Part shown: positions 4,420-5,208 of the stretch, piece by piece
How positions within the stretch are numbered: position 1 is the first letter of the stretch
Layout of the letters: every line of letters starts with the position of its first letter
DNA from: an uncultured Clostridia bacterium
GTDB lineage: Bacteria; Bacillota; Clostridia; Oscillospirales; Oscillospiraceae
Direction of reading: 5' to 3'
Length of the DNA stretch: 5,208 bases
Assembly (NCBI GenBank): GCA_946011705.1
Contig: CAMGCA010000163.1
Span: 1 to 5,208, forward strand
The notes under the pieces: model-generated
What the model saw: only the letters and a program-made list of their open reading frames with translations
Told to the model about the DNA's origin: nothing
Database searches by the model: none
Translations under genes and position numbers: made by a program

Positions 4420-5208
4420 TTATTTCATGCGAAGAATGCGGACAGAGTTCAGCAAACACAGCATGGATACGCCGGTATCGGCAAACACGGCAATCCACAT
4501 ATTTGCAAAACCGAACAGGCCCATGAGCATGACAATCAGCTTGACTGCCAGCGCAAAGTAAACGTTCTGCCAGGAGATGCGGTTGGTGTTCCGGGCAATT
4601 TTGATGGCGTCGGGAATGGCGGACATCTCGGAGTTCATGAACACCACGTCGGCAGCTTCAATGGCGGCATCCGCGCCGCTGCCCATGGCAGCGCCCACAT
4701 CCGCGCCTGCCAGCACCGGCGCATCGTTGATGCCGTCGCCCACGAACATGACGCTACCCCGAACTTCCCGAATCTTTTTCAGCTCTGACAGCTTGTTTTC
4801 CGGCAGGAGTTTGGCGTGAACCTCGTCAATGCCGGTTTGCTTTGCCACATGCTCGGCACTGTCCTGGGCGTCGCCAGTGAGCATGGCAGTGACAATGCCC
4901 AGCTGCTTGATCCGGGAAACCGCTTCCACGGCATCATCCTTCAGGGTATCCGAAATCACAATATGACCGATAAACCTTCCGTTTCTGGCAACCAGCACCT
5001 CGGTTCCAAAAGCAGTTTTTCGATAACCGGACAGGTCAACGTTGTTTGCGTCCATCAGCTTTCGATTGCCGCACAGCAGCGTATCGGCAGCGGATAACCC
5101 CTGAACGCCAACACCCGCAAAATCTTTAACCACCAAAGCCCCTGCCACGAACACCACCCCTTCCCCGGCAGCCATACCGCACCGCACGCCACTCCCCACC
5201 CAGGAACC
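4420..5208 (-). CDS. Heavy-metal P1B-type ATPase (Zn/Cd/Pb exporter class), C-terminal part
   Basis: The frame is open from the right edge to the TAA at 4420-4422 (262 codons seen). It is the end of a membrane ATPase that exports divalent metal ions. Visible motifs are the end of the nucleotide-binding domain (LLCGNRKLMD), the P-domain MLTGD (4870-4884) and the hinge GDGINDAP (4717-4740). The last two membrane helices follow, with N-x7-K-x20-DTG running from N at 4564-4566 to DTG at 4471-4479. That spacing of N, K and DxG in the final helices is the signature of P1B-2 pumps (Zn2+, Cd2+, Pb2+). The DKTGT phosphorylation site, CPC motif and N-terminal metal-binding domain lie beyond the window. 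The first 30 or so residues, near the edge, are atypical (Gly/Val-rich), probably through poor sequence. A GTG at 5199 is not a real start. It converges on the sigma-like operon; whether it is cargo or chromosomal is unknown. Confidence 0.92.
   Translation of the reverse strand, partial: GSWVGSGVRCGMAAGEGVVFVAGALVVKDFAGVGVQGLSAADTLLCGNRKLMDANNVDLSGYRKTAFGTEVLVARNGRFIGHIVISDTLKDDAVEAVSRIKQLGIVTAMLTGDAQDSAEHVAKQTGIDEVHAKLLPENKLSELKKIREVRGSVMFVGDGINDAPVLAGADVGAAMGSGADAAIEAADVVFMNSEMSAIPDAIKIARNTNRISWQNVYFALAVKLIVMLMGLFGFANMWIAVFADTGVSMLCLLNSVRILRMK

Noticed and set aside
4279..4788. 169-codon plus-strand frame running into the ATPase gene
   Set aside because: It begins in a hairpin and overlaps the ATPase antisense; its His-rich translation mirrors the ATPase codons.
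1..5208. Complete circular plasmid
   Set aside because: Both ends fall inside different genes (helicase and ATPase) and no terminal overlap is visible, so this is a fragment.
1..5208. tRNA or rRNA genes, riboswitches
   Set aside because: No cloverleaf, rRNA-like or known riboswitch core was seen on either strand by eye.

Overview
The window looks like part of a mobile or conjugative-type element from a Gram-positive gut bacterium. The signs are strong AGGAGG-type ribosome binding sites, a TGnTATAAT promoter, moderate-to-high GC and a P4-type primase/helicase module. The overall impression is of Clostridia (Oscillospiraceae, perhaps Faecalibacterium-like). That placement is an inference from general feel and has not been tested by a search.

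Layout. (1) Positions 1-1227, minus strand: a replication module of two overlapping genes. A small CHC2 zinc-finger protein (640-1227) is followed, through a 4-bp ATGA overlap, by a P4/D5-type superfamily 3 helicase that runs off the left edge. (2) Positions 1228-1430: a dense divergent control region. It holds a near-perfect 24-bp palindrome carrying a TATAAT on each strand, two imperfect direct repeats, and a hairpin with a U-tract in the leader of the primase genes. (3) Positions 1431-3782, plus strand: a two-gene operon. The first gene encodes a DUF6076-like protein with a Cys4 zinc ribbon. The second encodes a 405-residue protein that reads as a divergent sigma-70-like factor with an extra C-terminal domain. 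(4) Positions 3783-4419: no credible gene, but about ten palindromes and an array of about four and a half 35-nt units. (5) Positions 4420-5208, minus strand: the C-terminal part of a P1B-2 (Zn/Cd/Pb) heavy-metal ATPase, convergent with the sigma-like operon.

How the genes may work together: the primase/helicase module and the zinc-ribbon/sigma-like operon diverge from one symmetric promoter region. A single regulator could therefore switch both, and the sigma-like protein is an obvious candidate to act on the element's own promoters. The metal pump could be cargo or flanking chromosome. No integrase, relaxase or attachment site is visible. Both extreme ends of the window read as degraded coding sequence and should be used with caution.
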